15,980 nt of DNA from Miniphocaeibacter sp964345925 (GCA_964345925.1 CAYFSP010000039.1:1-15980), one strand, 5' to 3'. Shown: positions 1-8,165, counted from the first letter of the stretch. Program-made: numbers and translations. Notes: generated by a model from the letters alone, not told the origin.

Positions 1-789
1 GAAGCAATGAGGTTAGGAGTTTTTGATGATATTGATGCAGTATATTGTACACATTCAATAGGGGAAGAATTTGAAAAGCCTACTATTGAATTATACTGCG
101 ATTTAGCAGGATTTTTATATAAATATTATACATTTGAGGGAAAAGCCTCACATGCTGGTTTTGATCCTTTTAGTGGTGTGAATGCTTATAGTATGTCGAC
201 TATGTTCAATGTTGGAGTAGGATTAAACAGACAGCAATTTATAGATACTCAATCTATTAGAATAAATCCTATTATAATGGAGTCGGATATGTCTACAAAT
301 GTAATTCCAAATAGAGTTAAAGTAGGCACCGATTTACGTTGTAAAACGATACCATATATGAAACAAATAGCCAAAAGTTTAGATAGAATAGCAGAAGGTT
401 CTGCTTTGTCATTTGGAGGAAAAGTTAATATTGAAACTGACATGGGATATTTACCTTTTGTACAAAATAATTATTTGAGTTCATTTGCAATGGAGTCTTA
501 TAAAGATTTTTCAGACTCCATAGAATTAATTGATGATAGAGGTGGAATAGCTGCAGCCGGTGATATTGGAGATTTATCTTTTATGATACCTTGCGCTCAG
601 ATTAGTTACTGTGGATTTAAAGGCACTATACATGGAGATGATTTTAAAATAGATGATTATGACTTCGTATTAAGTACATTTCCTATTTTTCTAGTAAATT
701 TATTCAGAAAATTAAATAAAAAACTTTCAAAGGACAAATTATATAGAAACTCATATGAAGAATATAAAAAATTAATAGATGAAATTTAA
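1..789 (+). CDS. M20-family metallo-amidohydrolase/peptidase, 5' end cut off
   Basis: This is the C-terminal part (about 262 residues visible) of a zinc-dependent M20-type hydrolase, a family that cleaves amide bonds in N-acyl amino acids, aminobenzoyl-glutamate or small peptides in the cytoplasm. The reading frame is open from base 1, so the start and the first metal-binding region lie outside the window. Visible marks are the FDDIDAVYCTHS segment, which resembles the catalytic-domain stretch of AbgB-like (M20D) enzymes. A dimerisation-lid region with the family motif GKASHAG follows, then NVIPNRV, then AGDIGD and a late TIHGDDF whose His fits the last metal ligand. It ends 11 bases before a DUF3100 membrane gene with a good ribosome binding site, so the two are probably co-transcribed. 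The family is secure; the substrate cannot be read from sequence. Confidence 0.85.
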   Translation, partial: EAMRLGVFDDIDAVYCTHSIGEEFEKPTIELYCDLAGFLYKYYTFEGKASHAGFDPFSGVNAYSMSTMFNVGVGLNRQQFIDTQSIRINPIIMESDMSTNVIPNRVKVGTDLRCKTIPYMKQIAKSLDRIAEGSALSFGGKVNIETDMGYLPFVQNNYLSSFAMESYKDFSDSIELIDDRGGIAAAGDIGDLSFMIPCAQISYCGFKGTIHGDDFKIDDYDFVLSTFPIFLVNLFRKLNKKLSKDKLYRNSYEEYKKLIDEI

Positions 790-800
790 AGGAGTTGTAA

Positions 801-1616
801 ATGGAAAAAGATAAAAATTCATTAAAAAACTTACTGTTTTTAGTTTTATTTGTATTAGTAGTAATAACAATTTCTGAGGCTATAGGAATACAGTTTATTT
901 CAATTGGAAAGATCACCGTAAGTATACTTCCATTAGTATTTGCAGTGACAATATCTATGTTTTTTGGTATACCTAAGATTAGAAAAGGATTGATAAAAAG
1001 AATATATACTGATGGAAATATAAACTTTGCAAGTAAATATTTGTTATTTATAATGTTGCCGTTAATGGCGCGCTATGGAGCGGATGTTGCACCACAAATT
1101 AGAGAGATACTGAAAGTTGGCTGGGTTTTTTTATTCCAAGAACTAGGTAATTTAGGAACTATAATTCTAGGTCTTCCAGTTGCATTATTGCTTGGATTAA
1201 AAAGAGAGGCTATTGGAGCTACTTTAGGACTAGGGCGAGAAGGTGAATTAGCGTATATTTCTGAAAAATATACATTAAATTCATCAGAAGGTAGAGGTGT
1301 TTTAACTATATATTTAATTGGCACTTTATTTGGATCAATATTTTTTAGCGTTTTTGCCCCAATGCTAATTTCACTAAATATTGATTACCGAGCACTAGCA
1401 ATGAGCTCAGGAGTTGGTTCAGCAAGTATGATGACGGCAGCATCTTCTTCATTAGTTGCTGTTATGCCTGAAAAAGCAGAGATTATTCGTTCTTATGCCG
1501 CGGCAAGTCAATTACTTACAAGTTTCTTAGGTACATATACTATGGTATTTTTAGCTGTACCTCTTCAAAGAAAAATGTATAATTTTCTTACACATAAGAA
1601 GGAGGAGAAACAATGA
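801..1616 (+). CDS. DUF3100-family integral membrane protein
   Basis: A 271-residue hydrophobic protein with about six or more membrane segments (roughly residues 9-28, 35-56, 75-95, 112-132, 165-191 and 240-256). The long central loop contains GLGREGE, and a Gly/Ser/Ala-rich stretch SGVGSASMMTAASSS lies near residue 200. I recognise this pattern as DUF3100, a family without an established function as far as I know. Its polytopic shape and its place after an M20 hydrolase suggest a transporter for the hydrolase's substrate or product, which is inference. The ATG at 801 is preceded by AAAGGAG at 788-794. The gene overlaps the next one by four bases (ATGA), so translation is probably coupled and the two proteins may form one complex. 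Confidence 0.7.
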   Translation: MEKDKNSLKNLLFLVLFVLVVITISEAIGIQFISIGKITVSILPLVFAVTISMFFGIPKIRKGLIKRIYTDGNINFASKYLLFIMLPLMARYGADVAPQIREILKVGWVFLFQELGNLGTIILGLPVALLLGLKREAIGATLGLGREGELAYISEKYTLNSSEGRGVLTIYLIGTLFGSIFFSVFAPMLISLNIDYRALAMSSGVGSASMMTAASSSLVAVMPEKAEIIRSYAAASQLLTSFLGTYTMVFLAVPLQRKMYNFLTHKKEEKQ

Positions 1617-2092
1617 TTAAAAAAGAATATTTTAAAATAGGTATAATACTTTTATTAAGTGTTACTTTGATATTATTTACTCAATGGGTGAAGTTGTTGT
1701 TTAATCCAGAATCAACTCCTATAACTAATCAAACATTTATAGGATTAGGGGTTCTTTGGATATTTTCTATTTTAGGTGTAATAATTTCAAATTTAATAAA
1801 AAAAACAAATATTAAAATATTAGCAGATTTTCCTATTTTGGGATGGGTTTCAATAGTATCATTTTTATGTTGTTTAGCATCAAATTTCTTTGTGAAGGCT
1901 ATAAATGGTGTAGATTTTCTTTCAATTACCACGCCTATTTTGGCTTTTGCAGGTGTTTCAGTTGCTAATAGCTTAAAAGACTTAACAAAATCTTCTTGGA
2001 AAATAGGTATTGTAGCAATATTTGTATTTATTGGTACATATTTAGGATCAGCTTTAATTTCACAAATTGGACTCTGGATTACAGGAGCATAG
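1613..2092 (+). CDS. small membrane protein, partner of the DUF3100 protein
   Basis: A 159-residue protein of unrecognised family with about four or five membrane segments (near residues 8-27, 44-62, 75-95, 103-121 and 130-153) and few charged residues outside short loops. Its ATG overlaps the stop of the DUF3100 gene (ATGA at 1613-1616), and AAGGAGGAG lies just upstream at 1599-1607. The overlap and matched size suggest a two-subunit membrane complex, for example a small and a large half of one transporter; this is inferred from arrangement, not from motifs. It is the last gene of the operon: a strong terminator begins two bases after its TAG stop. No catalytic motif was seen. Confidence 0.75.
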   Translation: MIKKEYFKIGIILLLSVTLILFTQWVKLLFNPESTPITNQTFIGLGVLWIFSILGVIISNLIKKTNIKILADFPILGWVSIVSFLCCLASNFFVKAINGVDFLSITTPILAFAGVSVANSLKDLTKSSWKIGIVAIFVFIGTYLGSALISQIGLWITGA

Positions 2093-2093
2093 G

Positions 2094-2136
2094 AAAAAGC
2101 AAATATTCTTTACTAAAAAAGAGTATTTGCTTTTTT
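2094..2136 (+). terminator. intrinsic terminator of the M20/DUF3100 operon
   Basis: A 17-base-pair stem pairs 2094-2110 (AAAAAGCAAATATTCTT) with 2119-2135. One pair is a G-U wobble, the loop is eight bases and the right arm ends in a T6 run. It starts directly after the stop of the small membrane gene. The A/T-rich base means it could also serve the opposite strand. Confidence 0.9.
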
Positions 2137-2308
2137 AATTGGATAAATTTTTAATATTTTAGATATTACTCAGGGTGTTACAGATCTGAAATTATTCTGT
2201 ATTTAACAAAAAAATACATATATTCTATGATTACCAATACTAGAATTTATATTACGCATTTTCAAAATACCCTTTAAAAGTTATATATATTTAAATTTGA
2301 GCTATTAA

Positions 2309-2339
2309 ATAAAAAACCGTACCTATTTATGGTACGGTT
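2309..2339 (-). terminator. intrinsic terminator overlapping the 3' end of rlmH
   Basis: AACCGTACC (2315-2323) and GGTACGGTT (2331-2339) form a perfect 9-base-pair stem around a 7-base loop. On the minus strand it is followed by a run of T (complement of 2309-2314). The first arm is made of the final sense codons of rlmH (Glu-Pro-Tyr), and the stop codon lies at the edge of the second arm, so transcription ends almost at the end of translation. Confidence 0.88.
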
Positions 2340-2799
2340 CATTGTTTACTATTTTAAATGTTCTATATATTTGCTCTAGGAGTACCATTCGCATCAATTG
2401 GTGGGGGAAGGTCATCTTTGAAAAGGAAAGTCTGTAATTTGATATTTCCCTTACCTTATTCGATAGGCCATGTGATGAACCTATTATGAATACAAAATCA
2501 TTTGTACCGTAGTTTTTCTCGTTTTCAATTAAACTGCTAAATTCAACGCTATCAATTTGCTTTCCACCAATATCCAAGGTAATTACGTAGTCCTTATTGC
2601 TTATTTTGGAAATAATTTCCATAGCCTCTTTATCTAATGCATTTTCTATTGATTTTTTTGAATTGTCACCTAATGAAATTTCGGGAATTTCTATTATCTG
2701 TATATTGGAATATTTTTTTATTCTCTTTATATACTCTGTTATTCCATCTTTTAAATACTTTTCTTTTATTGATCCTATGGCTATTATTTTTATATTCAT
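2323..2799 (-). CDS. rlmH: 23S rRNA (pseudouridine-1915 N3) methyltransferase RlmH
   Basis: RlmH is a small SPOUT-class enzyme that uses S-adenosylmethionine to methylate pseudouridine 1915 in helix 69 of 23S rRNA on the assembled ribosome. The 158-residue length is the family norm. Typical features are the N-terminal MNIKIIAIGSIK strand, the cofactor-knot segment FIIGSSHGLS (residues about 104-113; most homologues have GGS where this has GSS), and the strongly conserved SKMTFPHQLMR and LLEQIYR. The closing EPYHK is the usual C-terminus. The ATG shares one base with the TAA of the upstream walJ gene (TAATG), which implies coupled translation. WalJ and RlmH genes are often near each other in Firmicutes. 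Confidence 0.96.
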   Translation of the reverse strand: MNIKIIAIGSIKEKYLKDGITEYIKRIKKYSNIQIIEIPEISLGDNSKKSIENALDKEAMEIISKISNKDYVITLDIGGKQIDSVEFSSLIENEKNYGTNDFVFIIGSSHGLSNKVREISNYRLSFSKMTFPHQLMRMVLLEQIYRTFKIVNNEPYHK

Positions 2800-3599
2800 T
2801 ATGGCTCCAATATAATTTCATTACTTACATTACTTCTATGGGCTAAATTAAGACTTATATCCCTTTTTGTATCAAGCCCTATAGATGTTAAATAACTATT
2901 TACTGTATTAAAGGCTAAATCTTCAGTATTATTTTCTTCACTTAAATGAGCTAATATTACTTTTTCTTGATTTCCTGTTAATACCTCTCCTAATGTATAG
3001 GCACAGTCTTCATTTGATAGATGACCTTTTACAGAACGTATACGTTGCTTAAGACTATAGGAATAACTTCCATTCATAAGCATGTTTATATCATGGTTTG
3101 CTTCAAGAAGAAATACATCTGAGCCAGTTATTACTTTCTTCATTCTTTCGTTTACTATACCTGTATCGGTTAAGATGGAAATTTTTTTGTTATCCTTGTT
3201 TATTACATAGCCACAACTATTTGCTGAATCATGATAGGTGCTAAAAGGGTGAATGTCGATATCCCTTAATGTAAAGTCGATATCGTTTTTAAAGACTATT
3301 ATATTGTTATCAGCTATTTTACCTACTCTATTAAGCATTGCTAACCATGTTTTTTCGTTAGCCAATATTGGAATATTATATCTTCTACTCAATACTCCTG
3401 CCCCTTTAACATGATCTAAATGCTCATGGGTAATAAGTATTGCATCTATTGAATCTGGTAAAATATTTGCATTAAGAAGTAAATTTTCTATTTGTTTTCC
3501 ACTAAATCCTGCATCTATTAATAATCTCGTTTTTTCCGTTTCTATATACATTGCATTGCCAGAAGACCCACTAGACAATGAACCAAATTTTAAACTCAT
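2799..3599 (-). CDS. walJ: WalJ/YycJ-type metallo-beta-lactamase-fold hydrolase
   Basis: A cytoplasmic metallo-beta-lactamase-fold protein of the WalJ (YycJ, VicX) type. Such proteins are encoded in or near walRK operons and are implicated as nucleases coordinating division and DNA maintenance; the exact substrate is less certain. The signature THEHLDH binds the two metals. Further marks are the SLSSGSSGN start, LLIDAGFSGK, the later ILTDTG, LLEANHD and the HLSNED/LAHLSEENN His motifs. I place the start at the ATG at 3597-3599 (266 residues), preceded by GGAGAAG at proper spacing. An upstream in-frame TTG at 3609-3611 would overlap that ribosome binding site and is less likely. It is the first gene of a two-gene operon with rlmH; no walR or walK lies in this window. 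Confidence 0.92.
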   Translation of the reverse strand: MSLKFGSLSSGSSGNAMYIETEKTRLLIDAGFSGKQIENLLLNANILPDSIDAILITHEHLDHVKGAGVLSRRYNIPILANEKTWLAMLNRVGKIADNNIIVFKNDIDFTLRDIDIHPFSTYHDSANSCGYVINKDNKKISILTDTGIVNERMKKVITGSDVFLLEANHDINMLMNGSYSYSLKQRIRSVKGHLSNEDCAYTLGEVLTGNQEKVILAHLSEENNTEDLAFNTVNSYLTSIGLDTKRDISLNLAHRSNVSNEIILEP

Positions 3600-3627
3600 A
3601 TTCTTCTCCAATTCTTCACAGTATTTT

Positions 3628-3656
3628 ATTATATAACAAATACTACTAAAACTAAA
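3628..3656 (-). promoter_or_regulatory. probable promoter of walJ-rlmH
   Basis: On the minus strand a perfect TATAAT (complement of 3628-3633) lies 17 bases from a weak -35 TTTAGT (complement of 3651-3656). Transcription would start near 3621, about 20 bases before the walJ ATG. The -10 is convincing, the -35 only partly. Confidence 0.45.
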
Positions 3657-3718
3657 GGAATATGATAATATTAAGTTGTATTTAAATGGATAATAAATAA
3701 TACAAATAGGAGTTTAAC

Positions 3719-4231
3719 ATGAATATAAATTATGCTTTTTGTATAGAGAAAAATAAAAAGGAAATATTGATAGATAATATAGAGGAGATTTTGGTAAAAA
3801 AGTTAATAGATGAAAATATTTCTATTTCTACAGCCGAATCCATTACTGGAGGCATGGTTGGTAGTAGTATCGTAAACATTCCTGGCTCTAGTGATGTGTT
3901 TCATGAAGGCTATATTACTTATAGTGACAGCATTAAAAATAAAGTATTAAATGTTAGCGAATCTACGTTGGAAAAACATACTGCCGTTAGCAAAGAAGTT
4001 TGTTTTGAGATGATGGTTAATTTAAAAAAGATTACAGGTTCTGACGCCATTATTGTAACGACAGGGTACGCTGGTCCAGGTGAAAATGCTGGACTATCAT
4101 TTATTGGAATAAATCTATTCAATTATTACTCTATATTAAAGATGAATTTATTAGGAGAGAGAAATGAAATTAGAAAAAATATAACAAATATTGCTTTAAA
4201 TAATTTGTTTTTACTTATTAACAAAAAATAA
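3719..4231 (+). CDS. stand-alone CinA C-terminal domain protein (PncC-like)
   Basis: A 170-residue protein of the CinA C-terminal family. Characterised members (PncC) deamidate nicotinamide mononucleotide to nicotinate mononucleotide in pyridine-nucleotide salvage. The family pattern is clear: TAESITGGMVGSSIVNIPGSS (cut here to its core, near residues 38-58), then GYITYSDSIKNKVLNV, HTAVSKE and TGYAGPGEN (near residue 115). Two points depart from the common form: Ile replaces the usual Cys or Leu in AESxTGG, and the Gly-rich segment after AGPG lacks the normal Lys-Pro-Val-Gly part, reading AGLSFIGI. The N-terminal molybdopterin-like domain of full-length CinA is absent. ATG at 3719 has AGGAG six bases upstream. 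It is divergent from walJ and apparently monocistronic. Activity is likely but not assured. Confidence 0.85.
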   Translation: MNINYAFCIEKNKKEILIDNIEEILVKKLIDENISISTAESITGGMVGSSIVNIPGSSDVFHEGYITYSDSIKNKVLNVSESTLEKHTAVSKEVCFEMMVNLKKITGSDAIIVTTGYAGPGENAGLSFIGINLFNYYSILKMNLLGERNEIRKNITNIALNNLFLLINKK

Positions 4232-4472
4232 TAAATGTAAAATTAATGTATTATTATACATTTCAATAATTAATTTATTAACATATAACTTGGTGGATTT
4301 TATTTTTGTTAACAATCTAATAACTTTATTATTAGAATTATAAAAGACCAGTACCTTCAATAACGAATATAAATGTTGAAATCTCAATATTAATACATCA
4401 GATACCAGTGTATAATTATTAATTAACAGTTAAATATATCATAAGAAATAAATATGTTAAATTATATAGTGA
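4232..4472. other. AT-rich intergenic stretch between cinA-like gene and oppA1
   Basis: This gap (327 bases up to oppA1, including the promoter listed separately) is almost wholly A/T. It holds a 7-base-pair inverted repeat at 4245-4262 (AATGTAT/ATACATT) just after the CinA-like gene. The repeat could aid termination but lacks a following T run. No open reading frame with a ribosome binding site and no riboswitch-like structure was seen. Confidence 0.5.
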
Positions 4473-4501
4473 TTTACTGAAAACCTTTTTTATAGTATAA
4501 T
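4473..4501 (+). promoter_or_regulatory. probable promoter of oppA1
   Basis: TTTACT (4473-4478) and a perfect TATAAT (4496-4501) are separated by 17 bases, about 57 bases before the oppA1 ATG. The oppA2 promoter has the same TTTACTG and ATAGTATA elements at the same spacing, which supports both calls. Confidence 0.7.
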
Positions 4502-4558
4502 TAAAAACAGTACATTCATTGATTATGTATAAAATATAGCAAAAAAGGGGATAAGATT

Positions 4559-6223
4559 ATGAAGAAAAAATTTAGGTTAGTTGCGCTATTACTAGCTATG
4601 GTTTTTGTTTTCACAGCTTGTGGTGGAGACAAAGGAAAAGAAACGGGTGCTGCTGGAGGTAAAAAGTCAGCAAGTAATATTATTAAAGCTAATAACACTA
4701 GTGAACCAGGTTCATTGGATCCGGCTTTATCAACTGGTACTCATGACTCATGGATATTAGACCATACTTTTGAAGGTTTAATGAAATATGACAAGGATGG
4801 TAAATTAGTTCCTGGTATGGCAGCTGAAAAGCCAGAAATATCAGAAGATGGATTAACTTATACATTCAAATTAAGAGATGATATTAAATGGTCTAACGGA
4901 GACCCAATAACAGCAAATGATTTTGAATTCTCTTGGAAACGTCTAGCTGATCCTGAAACTGCATCAGATTATGCTTACCAATTAGACTATGTAAAAGGTG
5001 CTACTGCATTTACAAGTGGAGAAGGCAAAGCTGATGATGTAGCAGTAAAAGCTATTGATGAAAAAACATTAGAAGTTCAATTAAACAATTTAACTCCATT
5101 CTTTGAAGGATTAACTGCATTTTATGCATTGTTCCCAGTAAATGAAAAAGTTGTAACTGAAAATGCAGACTGGGCTAAAAATGCTGAAACTCATGTTTCA
5201 AATGGACCTTTCAAATTATCTGAATGGGATCATGGTTCAAAGATTAAAATAGTTAAGAATGACGAATACTATAATGCTGATGAAGTAAAAATAGATGGAG
5301 TCGACTTTGATATAATAGACGAAAAGAACACTGAATGGTCTAAATATGACAAAGGCGAATTAGATATAGTAGTTAAACCAACAAACGAAATAGTAAATAA
5401 ATTGGCAAAAGAAAGAGATGCTGGAAAAGAAGTAGATTTGGTTTCTGGAGATTATATAGGACTTGAATACTATAACTTCAACGTTTTAGTAGAACCTTTT
5501 GACAATGTAAAAGTTAGAAAAGGTATGTCTATGGCTCTTAACAGAGATATTATAACTAATAAAGTAAGACAAATGGGTGATACTGTAGCAGAAGGTATAG
5601 TACCATTTGGTTTATTAGATGATGAAGGCAAAGAGTTTAGAGAAGCTAATGGCAATTTAATTAAAGAAGATCCAGTTGAGGCTAAGAAACTTTTTGAAGA
5701 GGGACTTAAAGAAAAAGGAATGACAGTAGAAGATTTTAATGCTAAAAACTTTGTATTAATCTATAATACTGATGAAACTCATAAAAAAGTAACTCAAGCA
5801 ATGCAAGAAATGTGGAAAACTACTTTAGGTGCTGAAATTCAATTAGAGAATATGGATTTCCAAGTTAAACTTGATAGAGAAAAAGCACAACCTATAGGTG
5901 ATTTCCATCTTTCAAGATCTGGTTGGGTAGGAGACTTCGAAGATCCTATGACTATGATTGACCTATGGTTAACAGGAGCTTCAAATAACAACCCACGTTA
6001 CTCTAACCCAGAGTTTGATAAATTGATAAACTCAGCTAAAACAGCAACAGATGCTAAACAGAGAATGGATGATATGAAGGCAGCAGAGAAAATAATTATG
6101 GAAGATGTACCAGTTATGCCAATTTATTTCACAAATATGCCATACACTGTTAAGCCTAATATTAAAGGTGTTTATAATACTAAATTATCATATCCAGTAT
6201 TAACTTACGCTGAAATAGAATAA
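4559..6223 (+). CDS. oppA: oligopeptide ABC transporter substrate-binding lipoprotein OppA (copy 1)
   Basis: A 554-residue extracellular solute-binding protein of family 5 (OppA/DppA class). It captures peptides outside the cell and delivers them to the OppBC channel. The N-terminus MKKK, a hydrophobic core and the lipobox FTAC place the lipidated cysteine at residue 21, so it is membrane-anchored. A Gly/Lys/Ser linker follows, then the family start SEPGSLDPAL. Further family signs are GLTYTFKLR, the KWSNGDP motif, DFEFSWKRLADP, SNGPFKLSEW and a C-terminal VPVMPIYF. Length is normal. The ATG at 4559 has GGGG about eight bases upstream. It has its own promoter and terminator and is followed by a close paralogue, then oppBCDF. 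Peptide specificity is unknown. Confidence 0.95.
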   Translation: MKKKFRLVALLLAMVFVFTACGGDKGKETGAAGGKKSASNIIKANNTSEPGSLDPALSTGTHDSWILDHTFEGLMKYDKDGKLVPGMAAEKPEISEDGLTYTFKLRDDIKWSNGDPITANDFEFSWKRLADPETASDYAYQLDYVKGATAFTSGEGKADDVAVKAIDEKTLEVQLNNLTPFFEGLTAFYALFPVNEKVVTENADWAKNAETHVSNGPFKLSEWDHGSKIKIVKNDEYYNADEVKIDGVDFDIIDEKNTEWSKYDKGELDIVVKPTNEIVNKLAKERDAGKEVDLVSGDYIGLEYYNFNVLVEPFDNVKVRKGMSMALNRDIITNKVRQMGDTVAEGIVPFGLLDDEGKEFREANGNLIKEDPVEAKKLFEEGLKEKGMTVEDFNAKNFVLIYNTDETHKKVTQAMQEMWKTTLGAEIQLENMDFQVKLDREKAQPIGDFHLSRSGWVGDFEDPMTMIDLWLTGASNNNPRYSNPEFDKLINSAKTATDAKQRMDDMKAAEKIIMEDVPVMPIYFTNMPYTVKPNIKGVYNTKLSYPVLTYAEIE

Positions 6224-6245
6224 TTATCTAAAAATAGAAATAAAC

Positions 6246-6285
6246 AAAAATAACAAATGGAAATTTTCCATTTGTTATTTTTTGT
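6246..6285 (+). terminator. intrinsic terminator of oppA1
   Basis: A perfect inverted repeat pairs 6246-6263 with 6265-6282 (arm core TAACAAATGG). Its right arm ends in a T6 run. It lies 23 bases after the oppA1 stop and makes oppA1 largely a single-gene transcript. Confidence 0.92.
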
Positions 6286-6368
6286 CTTAAATTCGATTAT
6301 TTTACAAAAAAATTAAAAAACATGCACACTTACTCACAGTAATTAGTTAAAGTATAGACTAATTGTTG

Positions 6369-6397
6369 TTTACTGGTGAAACAAAACATAGTATACT
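6369..6397 (+). promoter_or_regulatory. probable promoter of oppA2
   Basis: TTTACT (6369-6374) and TATACT (6392-6397) lie 17 bases apart, about 58 bases before the oppA2 ATG. Sequence and spacing match the oppA1 promoter (TTTACTG, 17-base spacer ending ATAG, TATAAT), as expected for a duplicated promoter-gene unit. Confidence 0.7.
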
Positions 6398-6454
6398 ATA
6401 AAAGGTATAAATTTTAATATACTAATTACATAAGGATAATTAGGAGTGAATATT

Positions 6455-8095
6455 ATGAAGAAAAGATTGTTTGCAGTAGTATCATTTATTTTAGTGATGA
6501 TGTTAACGATTACAGCTTGTGGTGGTGGCAAGGACAGTGGTAAAAAAAGTGATTCAAAATCTGGAGAAAAGATTATAAGGGTTAATAACGGAAGTGAACC
6601 TGGTTCATTGGATCCTGGATTAGCAACTGGTAGTCATGATTCTTGGGTATTACAACATTGCTTCGAAGGATTGATGAAGTACAACAAAGATGACGAAGTG
6701 GTACCAGGGGTAGCGGCGGATTATCCAACTATTTCAGAAGATGGACTTACTTATACATTTAAATTAAAAGAAGGTTTGAAATGGTCAAATGGTGATCCAT
6801 TAACTGCAAAGGATTTTGAGTTTTCATGGAAAAGGTTAGCTGATCCAGAAACTGCATCAGACTATGCATACCAAATGGAATATTTAAAAAATGGTCCTGA
6901 AGTTGTTTCAGGTGAAATGGATAAAGAGGAATTAGGAGTTAAAGCTTTAGATGATACAACATTAGAAGTTCAATTAAATTATATTGCTCCATTCTTTGAT
7001 AGTTTAACAGCTTACTATTCATTGTATCCAGTAAATGAAAAAGTTGTAACTGAAAATCCTAAATGGGCAGAAAATGGTGAAAATTATGTTTCTAATGGTG
7101 CTTTTACATTAACGAACTGGGAACATGATTCTAAAATACAAATAGTGAAAAATGATAATTATTATGATGCAGAAAATGTTAAAATCGATGGAATCGACTT
7201 TGATATTATAGAAGATAAAAACACTGAATGGGCAAAATATGACAGTGGAGAATCTGACGCAGTGGTTGTTCCACAAAATGATGTTGTAAGTAAAATGATT
7301 AAAGAAGACAATAAGGAACTTGTAATTGGACCTAAAGTAGGTGTTGAGTTCTACTTCTTCAATTTACAGGAGAAGCCTTTTAATAATGTAAAAGTTAGAA
7401 AAGCTCTTTCCATGTCAGTAGACAGAGATGTTATTACTAATAATGTTAGACAAATGCGCGACATTATAGCAGAGGGAATAGTTCCTTTTGGTTTCAAAAA
7501 TGAAGATGGAGTAGATTTTAGAGAGTCTAACGGTAACTTAGTAAAAGAGGATAACGCAGAGGCTAAAAAGCTATTTGAAGAAGGACTTAAAGAAGAAGGT
7601 ATGACGGTTGAGGACTTCAATAAGAAGGGATTTGTATTAGTTTACAATACAAATGAAACACATAAAAAGATTACTCAAGCAATTCAAGAAATGTGGAACA
7701 AGAATTTAGGTGCTGAAATTCAAATAGAGAATACTGACTTCCAAGTTATGATAGACAGAGGAAAAAAAGGTGACTTCAACATAGCTAGATATGGTTGGAT
7801 AGCTGACTTTAAAGATCCTATGACAATGATCGATCTATGGGAAACAAATAGTCCAAACAACTGGGGTAAATATTCTAATCCAGAATTTGATAAACTTATT
7901 AAGGCTGGAAAAGAAGGAAGCGATCCAGTACAAAGATGGGAAGATATTAAAGCAGCAGAGAAGATTTTAATGGAAGATGCTGTTGTTATGCCACTATATT
8001 ATAATAGATTACAGTATACAGTAAAACCTAATATAAAGGGAGTATACAATGCAAGTACAGAATATCCATCATTTATATATGCTGAAATAGAATAA
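6455..8095 (+). CDS. oppA: oligopeptide ABC transporter substrate-binding lipoprotein OppA (copy 2)
   Basis: A paralogue of the preceding gene: the two align almost end to end with roughly two thirds identical residues by eye (for instance WSNGDP, FEFSWKRLADPETASDYAY and the stretch after GMTVEDFN). It has a signal peptide with lipobox ITAC (lipidated cysteine at residue 22), followed by GGGKDSGKK. I choose the ATG at 6455 (546 residues) because TAGGAG at 6441-6446 sits eight bases before it. The in-frame GTG at 6446 overlaps that ribosome binding site. The most divergent parts include residues about 265-310, in the middle of the ligand-binding domains, so the two copies may prefer different peptides (inference). 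It lies directly upstream of the oppBCDF operon. Confidence 0.94.
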   Translation: MKKRLFAVVSFILVMMLTITACGGGKDSGKKSDSKSGEKIIRVNNGSEPGSLDPGLATGSHDSWVLQHCFEGLMKYNKDDEVVPGVAADYPTISEDGLTYTFKLKEGLKWSNGDPLTAKDFEFSWKRLADPETASDYAYQMEYLKNGPEVVSGEMDKEELGVKALDDTTLEVQLNYIAPFFDSLTAYYSLYPVNEKVVTENPKWAENGENYVSNGAFTLTNWEHDSKIQIVKNDNYYDAENVKIDGIDFDIIEDKNTEWAKYDSGESDAVVVPQNDVVSKMIKEDNKELVIGPKVGVEFYFFNLQEKPFNNVKVRKALSMSVDRDVITNNVRQMRDIIAEGIVPFGFKNEDGVDFRESNGNLVKEDNAEAKKLFEEGLKEEGMTVEDFNKKGFVLVYNTNETHKKITQAIQEMWNKNLGAEIQIENTDFQVMIDRGKKGDFNIARYGWIADFKDPMTMIDLWETNSPNNWGKYSNPEFDKLIKAGKEGSDPVQRWEDIKAAEKILMEDAVVMPLYYNRLQYTVKPNIKGVYNASTEYPSFIYAEIE

Positions 8096-8165
8096 TAATT
8101 ACAATATTCAATATTAGTTTGAAGGATATTATAATAGAATAAGAGTGAAATAGTCACTTGTAGAT

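Noticed and set aside
801..2092. LrgA/LrgB (holin-like) pair as identity of the two membrane proteins
   Set aside because: The small-plus-large arrangement is similar, but characteristic LrgB residues were not recognised and the larger protein looks like DUF3100.
2138..2308. Possible small RNA or gene between the two convergent units
   Set aside because: Only short imperfect repeats (ACAGA/TCTGT) are present, with no promoter pair or convincing fold.
3600..3611. TTG start for WalJ
   Set aside because: It lies within the GGAGAAG ribosome binding site of the ATG at 3597-3599, and the family sequence begins at that ATG.
4245..4262. Inverted repeat after the CinA-like gene as a terminator
   Set aside because: The stem is 7 A/T-rich pairs with no following T run; kept only as a note in the intergenic entry.
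6446..6454. GTG start for the second OppA
   Set aside because: The GTG overlaps the AGGAG ribosome binding site of the ATG at 6455, and the signal peptide begins naturally at that ATG (MKKR).
7351..7620. Antisense open frame within oppA2, and similar ones inside other genes
   Set aside because: These frames lie opposite strong conserved genes, have no ribosome binding site and encode no recognisable sequence.
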